IMG/VR virus record: IMGVR_UViG_3300022074_000042
Coordinates: 1-58,225 of that record
DNA: 58,225 nucleotides
Strand: one strand, 5' to 3'
From: a virus
Each line of letters begins with the position of its first letter. The first letter of the stretch is position 1. Made by a program: the position numbers and the translations under genes. This document shows, one piece after another, positions 17,085 to 24,842 of this stretch. The notes under the pieces are model-generated. The model saw only the letters and a program-made list of their open reading frames with translations, searched no databases and had not been told where the DNA came from.

Positions 17085-18179
17085 ATGAGTAGAGGAGTAT
17101 CAATAAAAAGCCCAAACGCTGCTGTATTTGTACAAAACGGACCATCTTTTTCTGAATTGAATTTAGATGTTGTTTTGTATAAACTGGTTCAGAATTTTAG
17201 TTATTCCGTTAGTTTTCCTAGACAAGAATTAAAACAATTAGGCACTCAAGATTTATCTCTAAAAGAGATGACACAACAGCCTGATGTGCAGTTGAATTTC
17301 ACTTATATACCAGAACTTTCTTTTGGAAATGAAAATCATGGCAACTTTAAAAGTGCTGCATTAGGAACTTCAACATATCGAAATATGTTTTCAGGTGTTT
17401 CTGAAAGAGCGACAAACTTTTATGTAGTTAACACTCCTGAAACTGGGAATATTGATGCTTTTGATTCTATTAAATTTAACGAAGATCCTTTCGATTTAAC
17501 AGGATTTGATTGTATGGCTTTCGGTAATTGTTTTCCTGTTTCTTATAGTTTGTCTTATGGGATAGGAACATTGCCTTCTGTGTCTACTAGTTATATTTGT
17601 TCTAATATGGTTTTCGAGCACTTGACAGGAACTTCTATGGAAATGCCCTCTATTAATTTAACTGGAGGAAATAACGATAATGTCGGAAGGTCTTTATTTC
17701 AAATTGATCCGCAAACAAACAGCGATAGAAATCCCCCGATAATTAATCCTACAGATCCTCAAAGCAGCGTTACTTTGCAAAATTTGCAAGTAGGAGGACA
17801 ACGCTTATCTGGTATACATTTTATACAAGCTGTAGATATGCAAGTCTCACTGCCTAGAGTTTCATCATATGGATTAGGTAATGATTTTGCTTATAACAGA
17901 AAAGCTCAATTCCCAGCTCAAGGAACTTTTTCAGTTTCTTCTTTAGTCTCGGGATTTGATGAGGGTTTTGTAACAGGCGTTTTAAGCGATGACAGAAAAT
18001 ATGACTTTGAGTTAGTATTGGCTTCTGGAGACAAAAAAATGATATATGAAATCCAAGAAGCTAAACTGGACTCTTATAATTATGGAATGCCCATAAACGA
18101 TAAAATGACTTTTGACGCAAGTTTTAGTTTCACAGTCACAGAAGAGAAAGGGTTAAGGTTTAGCGGAAGCACTTATTAA
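17085..18179 (+). CDS. Tail protein, tube-like family (paralogue 3)
   Basis: 364 residues, nearly the length of the protein at 3734 and built in the same order: VQNFSYSVSFPRQELKQLG (about 34-52), YSLSYGIGTLPSVSTSY (about 156-172), and MQVSLPRVSSYGLGN with FPAQGTFSVSSLVSG (about 250-290). It probably forms another ring or tube in the distal tail. Its stop codon shares bases with the stop of the convergent gene at 18176 (TTAA), and no terminator hairpin is visible between them. Confidence 0.6.
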   Translation: MSRGVSIKSPNAAVFVQNGPSFSELNLDVVLYKLVQNFSYSVSFPRQELKQLGTQDLSLKEMTQQPDVQLNFTYIPELSFGNENHGNFKSAALGTSTYRNMFSGVSERATNFYVVNTPETGNIDAFDSIKFNEDPFDLTGFDCMAFGNCFPVSYSLSYGIGTLPSVSTSYICSNMVFEHLTGTSMEMPSINLTGGNNDNVGRSLFQIDPQTNSDRNPPIINPTDPQSSVTLQNLQVGGQRLSGIHFIQAVDMQVSLPRVSSYGLGNDFAYNRKAQFPAQGTFSVSSLVSGFDEGFVTGVLSDDRKYDFELVLASGDKKMIYEIQEAKLDSYNYGMPINDKMTFDASFSFTVTEEKGLRFSGSTY

Positions 18180-18565
18180 TCGTAATCGATTTTAATATTT
18201 TTGCTTTCGTAACCTTTTTCTTTAATTCTGTTCGGATGTTCTGCGCCTTTACGTTCCTTTTTGTAATTATCGTAGAACTTTTCCTTTACTGGATCTAAGC
18301 CCCCAGATTTTTCTGCTCTCTTCGCACTCAATTCAGCAGACAGGTCCATCATATCGCCTATAGTGCCTTTTTTGTTGTGAGTAGCGTCAATGTATTGTTG
18401 ATTATTAAAAGGGTCTATAGAGCTATCTATGGATGCGTGGGGGACGGTCCAAACCCTCCCCCACTCTACACCAAATTCGTCTATATATATGTGTTCATCA
18501 TTCATCCTTTGAAACACCTCGCGGTGTTCATCTGTATCAGGATGTTTATAAACATATAAAGACAT
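18176..18565 (-). CDS. FmdB-like protein without zinc cysteines
   Basis: 129 residues. The start MSLYVYKHPDTDEHREVFQRM has the layout of FmdB zinc ribbons (MPxYxYxCxxCG...E..M), but the Cys pair is replaced by His and Thr. The middle (EWGRVWTVPHAS) matches the usual FmdB-like phage extension, and the C-terminal half is a charged helix with Lys/Asp. It therefore probably cannot bind zinc in the normal way. Function unknown; related short proteins accompany phage regulatory and replication genes. Its ATG overlaps the Hsp20 stop (TAATG). Confidence 0.5.
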   Translation of the reverse strand: MSLYVYKHPDTDEHREVFQRMNDEHIYIDEFGVEWGRVWTVPHASIDSSIDPFNNQQYIDATHNKKGTIGDMMDLSAELSAKRAEKSGGLDPVKEKFYDNYKKERKGAEHPNRIKEKGYESKNIKIDYD

Positions 18566-18879
18566 TATTTTATATCTATTTTTTTTGCCTTCGCAATTGC
18601 CTTTTTAGGTAGAGTTATTTTTAAAAGACCATTCTTCAATAAAGCAGAGATGTGGTCCTCTGCCACTAAATCATATAAGAACAACTGGTATGATTTTTGT
18701 CTTTCTTCAGTTTTAGCATCTACCGTTAGGATATTATCTGTTACTTTAATATCTATGTCTTTCTTACAGAATCCAGCTAATTCGAACTCTGCCGCATAGA
18801 CATCTCCCGAGTCTTTAACTGGGTGAGTTTTAGTAGTTTTGCTAATATCGTTAAGAATGTTGTTAATTAATGTATTCAT
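18565..18879 (-). CDS. Small heat shock protein, Hsp20/alpha-crystallin
   Basis: 104 residues, a minimal alpha-crystallin domain: AEFELAGFCKKDIDIKV (about 29-45), LTVDAKTEER, then GLLKITLPK (about 82-91). The end carries an I-x-I (IDI) motif, used in larger members to dock in a neighbouring subunit. It is shorter than typical bacterial Hsp20 (about 140), lacking most of the N-terminal arm. Phage Hsp20 proteins are thought to guard folding during infection. It follows the glycosyltransferase gene in the leftward operon after a 30-base gap. Confidence 0.88.
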   Translation of the reverse strand: MNTLINNILNDISKTTKTHPVKDSGDVYAAEFELAGFCKKDIDIKVTDNILTVDAKTEERQKSYQLFLYDLVAEDHISALLKNGLLKITLPKKAIAKAKKIDIK

Positions 18880-18909
18880 AGTTATTTATTTAACATTTAT
18901 TATGCCATT

Positions 18910-19992
18910 CTATTCTTCCCCAAAAACAAGGGATAAAATAGCTTCAGTAGTTTTCTTATACGTCATATTGTCCCCCATTTTGACACCCTCTGTGTTAACC
19001 TGTCCTACTTTAGATTCAGCTTTTTCCATAGCGGAGACAGCTTCATCTTCAGACCATGTATAAAAAACACCATTGTTGAAATCATTTTGTTTAGTAAAAA
19101 ATACTCCGTCTTCACACGGTGTTGTTCCAGATGATTCAATCAAGATTGAGTTTTCTTCAGTAGCCCAATCTTTGTGAGATGTTTCATTTAAAACCACACT
19201 CCACTTACCTAAACAAGTAGCATTGAAAGCTGGTATGTTCCAACCTTCTCCTCCAGATAAACCTGTGAGGTCAATATCTATAGCATTTAAAAACTCATTT
19301 ACTTCAGAATTCTTAGCTAATCTTGGAATGATGTTTAGATTGTTGTAGTTTACCCCTTGTGTGACATCATTCCAAACTCCTTGCATTTGTTCTTGATTCA
19401 AAAAGGGATTGTTTACACAACAGGAAAGTTGATACTTGGGATCGTTACCATACTTTTTTAACCAAGTTTGTATAATTTTTTTAGTATGTTTTCTGTTCTC
19501 ATATTTACCCATGAGACCAAAATGTATGACATCTTTTAGATATTCTCTCCCAGTGATATGAAAATCTTCATCAAAACCAAGAGGGATAAATTTAGTATTT
19601 GCAAGACCTTTGTCTTTAAAAAGATTTTCAGCATATTTAGAAGAAAAGATAATAGTGTCTTGAAGACCAGCTATCTTGATTTCTAATTCTGTAGGTTCGC
19701 TACATTCATAAAATGAAAACAAATGTTGATCTTTAGTCTTTCTGTTTTCAGAACCATTTAAATGCCATAATTTAAAGGTGGGTGTTAATTTTGAAATTAA
19801 TCTCCATCTGTTGTTTACAGCATCTTCAATATATTTTTTAAGATCATCATTTACATCAAAAGCAGATAAATCTGGGTCACCTGTTGGAAAGATGCCCAGA
19901 TTTACTTCTAGCTTATGAAGCTCTCTGATAATGTTAAAACTAACATTACCAAAGCTCAAACTATTTAAGGGAGCTTCTAATATTAAATTCAT
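18910..19992 (-). CDS. Glycosyltransferase, GT-B fold (group 1 type)
   Basis: 360 residues. The outline is two Rossmann-like halves: an N-terminal half with helices after short strands and IIFSSKYAENLFK (about 117-129), a linker TKFIPLGFDEDFH, then a C-terminal half with HFGLMGKYENRKHTKKIIQTW and LSGGEGWNIPAFNATCLGKW. The latter is the acidic Gly-rich site that normally binds the nucleotide sugar. Usual length for GT4 is 350-400. The start overlaps the SSB stop by one base. The acceptor is unknown. Confidence 0.75.
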   Translation of the reverse strand: MNLILEAPLNSLSFGNVSFNIIRELHKLEVNLGIFPTGDPDLSAFDVNDDLKKYIEDAVNNRWRLISKLTPTFKLWHLNGSENRKTKDQHLFSFYECSEPTELEIKIAGLQDTIIFSSKYAENLFKDKGLANTKFIPLGFDEDFHITGREYLKDVIHFGLMGKYENRKHTKKIIQTWLKKYGNDPKYQLSCCVNNPFLNQEQMQGVWNDVTQGVNYNNLNIIPRLAKNSEVNEFLNAIDIDLTGLSGGEGWNIPAFNATCLGKWSVVLNETSHKDWATEENSILIESSGTTPCEDGVFFTKQNDFNNGVFYTWSEDEAVSAMEKAESKVGQVNTEGVKMGDNMTYKKTTEAILSLVFGEE

Positions 19993-20360
19993 TAAAATGG
20001 AACATCGTCACCTTGAACATCTTTAGAGCCTCCGTCTCCGTCTCCCTCTCCCTCGGACTTTTTAGAACTCAAAAACTGAAGATCTTTTCCACGAACAAAG
20101 TATTTACTGAATTTTTTACCATCCTTTTCCCAAGATGACATGCAGAGTTCTCCATTCACAATAAACTCTCTACCTTTTGACAAGTATTTTTCAGCAATCT
20201 CTGCTGTCTTGTCCCAATATTCAACATCTACGAAACACTTAGTTTTTGCATTAGATGTGGAGATACCAGCTCTTAGGCTGACTACTTTTTTACCATTATT
20301 GGTGGTTCTTACTTCTGGGTCTTTAACCAGATATGCTGCGGCTGTAATAGAATTATACAT
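19992..20360 (-). CDS. ssb: Single-stranded DNA-binding protein
   Basis: 122 residues with a bacterial-type OB fold: an N-terminal strand set with AYLVKDPEVRTTNNGKKVVS, CFVDVEYWDKTAEIAEKYL (about 42-60), then GRE-VNGEL and WEKDGKKFSKYFVRG. The C terminus is a Gly/Asp/Glu-rich tail ending DDVPF, the partner-binding tip of bacterial SSB (DDIPF type). It covers single-stranded DNA for the DnaB/Pol III replisome encoded on the other side of the divergent region. Its start overlaps the sigma factor stop by eight bases. Confidence 0.92.
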   Translation of the reverse strand: MYNSITAAAYLVKDPEVRTTNNGKKVVSLRAGISTSNAKTKCFVDVEYWDKTAEIAEKYLSKGREFIVNGELCMSSWEKDGKKFSKYFVRGKDLQFLSSKKSEGEGDGDGGSKDVQGDDVPF

Positions 20361-20964
20361 AATTTGCTTCTTTTTTTACTTTGTTAATAAATTTGTTGTG
20401 AATATTGATACACCCTTGGATGCTTAAGTCAAGATTTTCTGCTATAGATCTCCAAGGGGTGAGTTTATTATTAGCCGATCCATAACGCATGTCAACTATT
20501 TTTTTAACTCTTTCGTCTTCTTCGCTTTCCAAACACTTTTCAAACACATCTAAAGCCTCTTCTTTGTTGATATCTCCTATAAAAGAATCACAACTAGGCT
20601 CTATGTAAGTATTCTCATCGTCGATAAAATATTCCCTATTTTTCTTCTTCTTGTTCAATGCGTTAAGACATTTCCACTTAGTTTGGTTGGCCAAATGAGT
20701 AGAAAATTTAGTATTCCTCGAAGGATCGTAGTTCAAAGCAGAATCGTAGATTGTCATTTCTTTATCCTCGACAATTAAATTTTTATCCAAGACACATTGA
20801 GGACTCGACATGAAATGGTTCACCATCGTGTGAAATATTCCAGAATGTCGATCTACCAGAGCTATAAGGCTTTCCTGATCGGCATTATCGTCTTGTATTT
20901 TAGAAATTAGTGTCAGATCGCTTTCCACTGAACCAATTCTATCATCTGTATTTCCTTTTTCCAC
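20353..20964 (-). CDS. RNA polymerase sigma factor-like protein (possible late sigma, GTG start)
   Basis: 203 residues. A region-2 type segment is visible: ALVDRHSGIFHTMVNHFM (about 36-53), then YDPSRNTKFSTHLANQTKW (about 79-97), the pattern that in sigma70 proteins binds core polymerase and melts the -10. A C-terminal helix-turn-helix (PWRSIAENLDLSIQGCINIHN) resembles region 4. Length and simplicity match T4 gp55-type late sigma factors. The start is GTG, as no ATG is suitable. It is the first gene of the leftward operon. It could be the factor that reads the AGTGTAA boxes; that link is inference. Confidence 0.8.
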   Translation of the reverse strand: MEKGNTDDRIGSVESDLTLISKIQDDNADQESLIALVDRHSGIFHTMVNHFMSSPQCVLDKNLIVEDKEMTIYDSALNYDPSRNTKFSTHLANQTKWKCLNALNKKKKNREYFIDDENTYIEPSCDSFIGDINKEEALDVFEKCLESEEDERVKKIVDMRYGSANNKLTPWRSIAENLDLSIQGCINIHNKFINKVKKEANYV

Positions 20965-21002
20965 AGAAATTAAAAAAATCTGATTATATTTTATAATATA
21001 TT

Positions 21003-21070
21003 TATAAAACGTATACGATACAGTATAACGTTTACTTTACCTATAACGTAATAGGTAAGAATTACGTTTA
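21003..21070. repeat. Four ACGT-centred sites with 18-base spacing (iteron or operator array)
   Basis: ACGT cores at 21009, 21028, 21046 and 21064, i.e. 19, 18 and 18 bases apart, each with an AT-rich flank such as TATAACGTTTA, TATAACGTAAT or AATTACGTTTA. The third lies in a 22-base near-perfect palindrome (arms TTACCTAT/ATAGGTAA, 21036-21057). The array lies in the divergent gap between the sigma factor and reductase genes, the longest gene-free stretch. Confidence 0.6.
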
Positions 21071-21166
21071 TCCCGTTTCACGGTTATTATACTTCTTCTT
21101 AATTGTTTGTCAACAAAAAAAATTTTTTACGAAATGTTGTATTTGAGCTTGCCTTCGATCAGGACT

Positions 21167-21178
21167 AAGTGTAAAATC
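21167..21178 (+). promoter_or_regulatory. AGTGTAAAA box before the ribonucleotide reductase operon
   Basis: AAGTGTAAAATC, with AGTGTA at 21168-21173, 19 bases before the ATG at 21187. There is no Shine-Dalgarno. The AAAATC part is also the left arm of a hairpin whose right arm GATTTT begins at the G of the start codon (21189-21194). Confidence 0.5.
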
Positions 21179-21186
21179 TTGTAACC

Positions 21187-22158
21187 ATGATTTTTGAAGA
21201 ACAAGTATCGAGGAAGCCCGATCATTACCCTTGGGCGCAGGAGTTTATTGAGGCAATGCACAACGGTTTTTGGACCGATAAGGAATTCAGTTTTAGTAGT
21301 GATGTTCAAGATTTTAACGTGAATTTATCACCAGATGAAAAAGAAATGGTAATTAGAACCCTGTCTGCCATTGGTCAGATCGAAGTAGCTGTCAAAAAAT
21401 TCTGGAGCAAACTCGGGGACAATTTACCACACCCGAGTTTAACCGACTTGGGATATGTTATGGCTAATATTGAAGTTATCCATAATAATGCTTATGAAAG
21501 ACTGTTGAAGGTTTTGGGGTTAGAAGATATTTTTGAGAAAAACTTGGAGCTTGATTTTATTGAGGGGAGAGTTAAATATCTCCGTAAGTATAACCACAAA
21601 TTTTACAAAGATTCAAAGAAACAGTATGTTTATTCTATCATTCTGTTTACCCTGTTTGTAGAAAATGTATCTTTGTTTAGTCAGTTTTACATCATCAATT
21701 GGTTCAACCGCTACCGCAATGTGTTGAAGGATACTGGCCAGCAAGTGAAATACACTCGTAATGAAGAGAATATTCACGCTCTTGCTGGTATTAAAATCAT
21801 TAACACTATTCGCAGTGAGCATCCTGAACTTTTTGATGATGAGTTAGAAGAAAGAATTGCTAGTGAAGCTAAAGCTGCTTTTGTAGCAGAAAGCCAAATT
21901 GTTGATTGGATGATTAATGGCTTTAATGAGAAAGGATTGAATGCTGATATTCTTAAAGAGTTTATAAAAAATAGAATTAATGACTCTTTGGAAAAAATTG
22001 GTTTTCATTCGGCGTTTGATGTTGACACTTCATTGTTGGAAGATACAATGTGGTTCGAAGAAGAATTGATGGGCAATAATGCCACTGATTTTTTCCACTC
22101 AAGACCAGTGGAATATTCAAAAAATTCTCAAACATTTGACGCTGACGATCTTTTCTAA
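21187..22158 (+). CDS. nrdB: Class I ribonucleotide reductase, small (radical) subunit
   Basis: 323 residues. The subunit makes the radical used by NrdA to turn ribonucleotides into deoxyribonucleotides. Metal ligands are visible: E66, E96 and H99 (NIEVIHNNAY), E159 (FVEN), E194 and H197 (ENIH). Y103 stands at the radical-tyrosine place. The first ligand is Glu where E. coli has Asp84. The C terminus ends DADDLF, the tail that docks into NrdA. Usual length is 320-375. It overlaps nrdA by one base (TAATG), so both are made together; the box 19 bases upstream probably drives both. Confidence 0.96.
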   Translation: MIFEEQVSRKPDHYPWAQEFIEAMHNGFWTDKEFSFSSDVQDFNVNLSPDEKEMVIRTLSAIGQIEVAVKKFWSKLGDNLPHPSLTDLGYVMANIEVIHNNAYERLLKVLGLEDIFEKNLELDFIEGRVKYLRKYNHKFYKDSKKQYVYSIILFTLFVENVSLFSQFYIINWFNRYRNVLKDTGQQVKYTRNEENIHALAGIKIINTIRSEHPELFDDELEERIASEAKAAFVAESQIVDWMINGFNEKGLNADILKEFIKNRINDSLEKIGFHSAFDVDTSLLEDTMWFEEELMGNNATDFFHSRPVEYSKNSQTFDADDLF

Positions 22159-23804
22159 TGAAAAAATATAAATGGCTTAACAAGGATGCCCGTGACTTCT
22201 TAAAAAGAGGTTATCTCCAAACTGGAGAAACTGCTGAAAAGAGAGGTGAAGATATTGCAATATCTGCTGAAAAATCTCTTAAGATAAAAGGTTTTGCGGA
22301 TAAATTTGAGGATTACCTTTCTAGAGGTTTTTATTCTTTATCTAGTCCTATTTGGGCTAACTTTGGAAGAGAGAGGGGATTACCTATATCTTGTAATGGG
22401 GTGTATATTGAAGACCGCATGGATGCTATCCTTGACAAGCAAGCTGAAGTCGGTATGCAAACCAAACATGGGTCAGGAACATCAGCTTATTTTGGAGACT
22501 TAAGATCTAGGGGCGCAGATATTTCTGCTGGGGGAACATCCAGTGGTCCTATTCACTTCATGGAGCTTTTCGATAAAGTTACATCTGTTGTTTCTCAAAG
22601 TAATGTCCGAAGAGGATCTTTTGCTGCTTACCTACCGATAGACCATCCTGATATTTCTGAATTTCTTAGGATTAGATCAGAGGGTAACGCTATCCAAGAA
22701 ATGTCATTTGCTGTCTGTATCACTGACGAGTGGATGAGGTCTATGATTGAAGGAGATAGGAAAAAACGTTCCACTTGGGCTAACGTAGTCAAAAAAAGAT
22801 TCGAAACTGGTTACCCTTATATTTTCTTTACAGATACTGCAAACGTCAATGCTCCCAAACCTTACAAAGATAAAAAACTTAAAATTCACGCCTCTAATCT
22901 TTGCAGCGAAATATTCTTGCACTCATCTGAAGAGGAGTCTTTTGTTTGTTGTCTATCCTCACTAAACTTACTGAAGTGGGATGAAATTGTAGAGACTGAT
23001 GCTGTAGAAACTTTAACTTACTTTTTAGATGCAGTTATGGAGGAGTATATCCAAAAAACCAAGGATATCCCCTTCATGAAAGCTTCTCACAATTTTGCAA
23101 AAAAACAAAGAGCTTTAGGATTGGGTGTTTTAGGTTGGCATTCTTATCTGCAATCAAAAATGATTTCTTTCGAAAGCATGGACGCTAAGTTTTTAAATTC
23201 TGAAATTCATAAAACTATTTCACAAAAATGCGACAAAGCTACAAAAGAATTAGCTGTTTTATTTGGGGAGCCAGAACATCTGGAGGGATATGGGCAAAGA
23301 AACATGACAACAATGGCTATAGCTCCTACGACCTCTAGTTCATTTATTTTAGGACAAGTTTCCCCTTCTATAGAACCCTTAAACAGTAACTATTTTACAA
23401 AGGATTTAGCTAAAGGTAAGTTCACATACAAGAACCCTTACCTAGAATCCTTGTTAGAAGAGAAGAAAAAGAACACCCAGACTACTTGGAAATCTATCCT
23501 TATCAAAGGAGGCTCTGTCCAGCATCTAGATTTTCTTTCAGATGAAGAGAAAGCTGTATTTAAAACTTTTGGAGAAATCTCTCAAAAAGAAGTTGTGATT
23601 CAAGCAGCCCAAAGACAAAAATTTATTGATCAAGGACAAAGCTTAAATGTTATGGTATCTCCAAAATGCCCACCGAAACAGGCTAGTGAATTGCTTATAT
23701 TCGGTTGGGAACAGGGCGTAAAAAGCTTTTATTATCAAAGGAGTGCAAATCCTAGTCAAGAATTAGCAAGATCTATACTAAATTGCTCTTCTTGTGAGGG
23801 ATAA
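22158..23804 (+). CDS. nrdA: Class I ribonucleotide reductase, large (catalytic) subunit, without ATP cone
   Basis: 548 residues. Catalytic residues are present: C79 (PISCNG), N247 and C249 with E251 (NLCSEI), and C264/C265 (CCLSSLNL). The C-terminal CSSC pair at 543-546 shuttles electrons from thioredoxin or glutaredoxin. Bacterial NrdA is about 750 residues and begins with an allosteric ATP cone; here the protein begins near the barrel domain, so activity control by dATP is probably lost, as in other compact phage enzymes. Partner of the gene upstream. Both supply dNTPs for the phage polymerase. Confidence 0.95.
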   Translation: MKKYKWLNKDARDFLKRGYLQTGETAEKRGEDIAISAEKSLKIKGFADKFEDYLSRGFYSLSSPIWANFGRERGLPISCNGVYIEDRMDAILDKQAEVGMQTKHGSGTSAYFGDLRSRGADISAGGTSSGPIHFMELFDKVTSVVSQSNVRRGSFAAYLPIDHPDISEFLRIRSEGNAIQEMSFAVCITDEWMRSMIEGDRKKRSTWANVVKKRFETGYPYIFFTDTANVNAPKPYKDKKLKIHASNLCSEIFLHSSEEESFVCCLSSLNLLKWDEIVETDAVETLTYFLDAVMEEYIQKTKDIPFMKASHNFAKKQRALGLGVLGWHSYLQSKMISFESMDAKFLNSEIHKTISQKCDKATKELAVLFGEPEHLEGYGQRNMTTMAIAPTTSSSFILGQVSPSIEPLNSNYFTKDLAKGKFTYKNPYLESLLEEKKKNTQTTWKSILIKGGSVQHLDFLSDEEKAVFKTFGEISQKEVVIQAAQRQKFIDQGQSLNVMVSPKCPPKQASELLIFGWEQGVKSFYYQRSANPSQELARSILNCSSCEG

Positions 23805-23823
23805 TATTCATTTTTAATATTTA

Positions 23824-23835
23824 AAAGTGTAATAA
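23824..23835 (+). promoter_or_regulatory. AGTGTAATAA box before gene 23843
   Basis: AAAGTGTAATAA, with AGTGTA at 23826-23831, 17 bases before the ATG at 23843 in a 38-base gap after nrdA. There is no Shine-Dalgarno. Confidence 0.5.
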
Positions 23836-23842
23836 ATTCTTG

Positions 23843-24823
23843 ATGGAATACGACTTTTCAGACCAAGCAAAAAACTTTTTAGAAAGCCAGAGCGCTAAAC
23901 GTAAAGGTCCACGCAGTTCTGCTCAAACTCCCGCAAAACCCTCGGAGCGTAAAAAGGGATCTAAAAAGAACCCTAAAGGTTCCGCAGGTGGAGACAAAAA
24001 AGCTCCATCTATTACTTTTTCTGAAAAAGTTATTACTGCCCTCAAGAATAAAGTCAAAGAACATAACGAGAAATATTCTAAAAAAGTCACTCTTGGCCAA
24101 CTTAAAAAGGTATACAGGAGAGGTTCGGGTGCGTTTTCTAGCAGTCACCGTCCTGGAAAAAGTAGAGGTCAGTGGTCTATGGCTCGCGTAAATACATTTT
24201 TAAAAATGGTGCGTGGAGGTAAAGTAAAAGAATCTTATAGAGCTGCTGATGGCGACATTGCTAGAGGAAGTGAAGATTACTACAACGAGGAACATGGAGA
24301 GGGTTATGTTGACTACAATGAATTAGATTTTGGTCTTGCTAAAATAGATCTCTTAAAAGCTGGTGCTACCGAAGAAGAGATGAATCAAGAGATAGAAGAT
24401 TTAGACTACTCTGAAGCAGAAAAAAAAACTTTAAATAAACCTTTTCGATTACCTTCTGGTTCCAAAAAGAAATTTGGAGTTTATGTAAAAAACCCCAAAG
24501 GTAATATAGTCATGGTAAAGTTTGGTGATCCTAATATGGAAATCAAGCGAGACGATCCCGCTAGACGCAGAAATTTCAGAGCGCGTCATAAATGTGACTC
24601 AAACCCAGGACCGAAACATAAGGCTAGATATTGGTCTTGCAGATTTTGGAGTAAAAAGCCAGTTAGCAAAATGACTTCTAGTGAAGCTTTGGCTTGGGAT
24701 GATGAAGAAGTATTAAGCGAATGGGGTTGGGATGATTCTGAATTCGAGGAATATCATGATTTTTTAGATGCTTATCCATTTCTTAACGAGGTCAAGATAT
24801 CTGTTGAAGAAGAAGGTTTATAG
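23843..24823 (+). CDS. Two-domain phage protein of unknown function
   Basis: 326 residues from the ATG at 23843; a TTG three bases earlier is in frame but less likely. After a basic disordered N terminus (about 1-55) comes a helical module with VTLGQLKKVYRRGSGAFSSSH and WSMARVNTFLKMVRGGK (about 80-132), then an acidic linker. A second module contains KKFGVYVKNPKGNIVMVKFG and RARHKCDSNPGPKHKARYWSCRFW (about 205-275), which has two conserved Cys and an aromatic/His-rich core. Both modules are widespread in large-phage proteins, often fused to head-maturation protease domains, but their activity is not established. No protease motif is seen here. Confidence 0.7.
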   Translation: MEYDFSDQAKNFLESQSAKRKGPRSSAQTPAKPSERKKGSKKNPKGSAGGDKKAPSITFSEKVITALKNKVKEHNEKYSKKVTLGQLKKVYRRGSGAFSSSHRPGKSRGQWSMARVNTFLKMVRGGKVKESYRAADGDIARGSEDYYNEEHGEGYVDYNELDFGLAKIDLLKAGATEEEMNQEIEDLDYSEAEKKTLNKPFRLPSGSKKKFGVYVKNPKGNIVMVKFGDPNMEIKRDDPARRRNFRARHKCDSNPGPKHKARYWSCRFWSKKPVSKMTSSEALAWDDEEVLSEWGWDDSEFEEYHDFLDAYPFLNEVKISVEEEGL

Positions 24824-24825
24824 GA

Positions 24826-24831
24826 TATAAT
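24826..24831 (+). promoter_or_regulatory. TATAAT hexamer before the glycan island
   Basis: A perfect TATAAT lies 12 bases before the ATG at 24843 in a 19-base gap. No convincing -35 is visible. The following bases form a CATGCA/TGCATG inverted repeat (24832-24845) that includes the start codon. Confidence 0.3.
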
Positions 24832-24842
24832 CATGCATTTGC

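Larger units (their letters stand above)
20965..21186. promoter_or_regulatory. Divergent control region between sigma factor and ribonucleotide reductase
   Basis: 222 bases, very AT-rich. Beyond the ACGT array it has an AT-only run before the sigma gene (about 20971-21007), a short inverted repeat TTGTT/AACAA around 21103-21115, and an A-run followed by a T-run (21114-21128). An AGTGTAAAA box lies 19 bases before the reductase start. Regular sites plus AT tracts fit an operator array or a replication origin; nothing here is decisive. Confidence 0.5.

Noticed and set aside
18170-18185. Expected terminator between the convergent genes at 17085 and 18176
   Set aside because: Stops share bases (TTAA) and no hairpin with a T-run is visible; the same holds at 56890.
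20965-21186. Possible tRNA or small RNA gene in the longest gap
   Set aside because: No cloverleaf, no terminator hairpin; only AT tracts and short repeats.
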